From Candidatus Saccharimonadota bacterium (GTDB lineage: Bacteria > Patescibacteriota > Saccharimonadia > Saccharimonadales > Saccharimonadaceae), in the NCBI GenBank assembly GCA_030530425.1, contig JAUMVA010000007.1:1-32162 (forward strand): DNA of 32,162 bases, read 5' to 3'. The notes beneath the pieces were generated by a model. It was not told where the DNA came from, made no database searches, and saw only the letters and a list, made by a program, of their open reading frames with translations. Shown here one piece after another: positions 32,157-32,162 of this stretch. The position numbers and the translations under genes were made by a program. The stretch's first letter is position 1; each line of letters begins with the position of its first letter.

Positions 32157-32162
32157 ATTTTT

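Overview
The window looks like a piece of a small, AT-rich, host-associated bacterial chromosome, most likely Candidatus Saccharibacteria (TM7) or another Patescibacteria lineage. This rests on the low GC, the tightly packed and often overlapping genes, the lack of biosynthetic pathways, and the gene mix (RmuC, class III ribonucleotide reductase, LTA-synthase-like enzyme, GtrA plus lipid-linked glycosyltransferases, ribonuclease Y, short TsaB, ComEC without its hydrolase domain). UGA is used as a stop (for example at the gpmI/ruvC junction), so the code is standard and the UGA-glycine lineages SR1/Gracilibacteria are excluded. Lineage is inferred from gene content only.

Layout. 1-2217 (minus): a partial unknown protein, then a membrane protein and rmuC. 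2286-6757: an LTA-synthase-like membrane enzyme (+), peroxiredoxin bcp (-), two tRNA-Pro genes facing outward on either side of ogt, and a membrane-anchored zinc metallopeptidase (+). 6817-9492 (minus): nrdD-nrdG. 9641-10615 (minus): a D,D-carboxypeptidase. 10698-14196 (minus): a PadR regulator followed by an ABC ATPase and permease. 14257-15466 (+): GtrA and a GT2 glycosyltransferase. 15463-18947 (minus): rny, a Nudix hydrolase and a GT39/GT83-type transferase. 19045-19858 (minus): tsaE-tsaB. 19883-21367 (minus): comEC. 21510-21586: tRNA-Lys. 21659-25081 (minus): a hypothetical anchored protein, then the gpmI-ruvC-ruvA operon. 25149-27204 (+): a structured leader with a 24-codon ORF, then a membrane GDPD. 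27201-27746 (minus): a PAP2 phosphatase. 28148-32156: dnaK and an inserted two-gene cassette.

The most unusual region is 28148-30486. The last ~211 bp of dnaK occur twice as direct repeats. Between the copies lie a 506-codon gene encoding a nucleotidyltransferase-like domain followed by a nucleoside-diphosphate-kinase-like domain, and a Nudix hydrolase. The two genes diverge from one perfect palindrome that supplies a -35 and a -10 to each side and places both start codons immediately outside its arms. The displaced dnaK tail has become the in-frame C-terminus of the first gene. I read this as a horizontally captured nucleotide-handling module that replaced the dnaK 3' end with the one it carried.

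A second theme runs through the window. Many first genes of transcription units have a -10 element ending only 6-7 nt before the start codon, often with an extended -10 TG, and no Shine-Dalgarno. Internal operon genes and some longer-leader genes have clear Shine-Dalgarno sites. This suggests widespread leaderless transcription, and I used it to choose several start codons.
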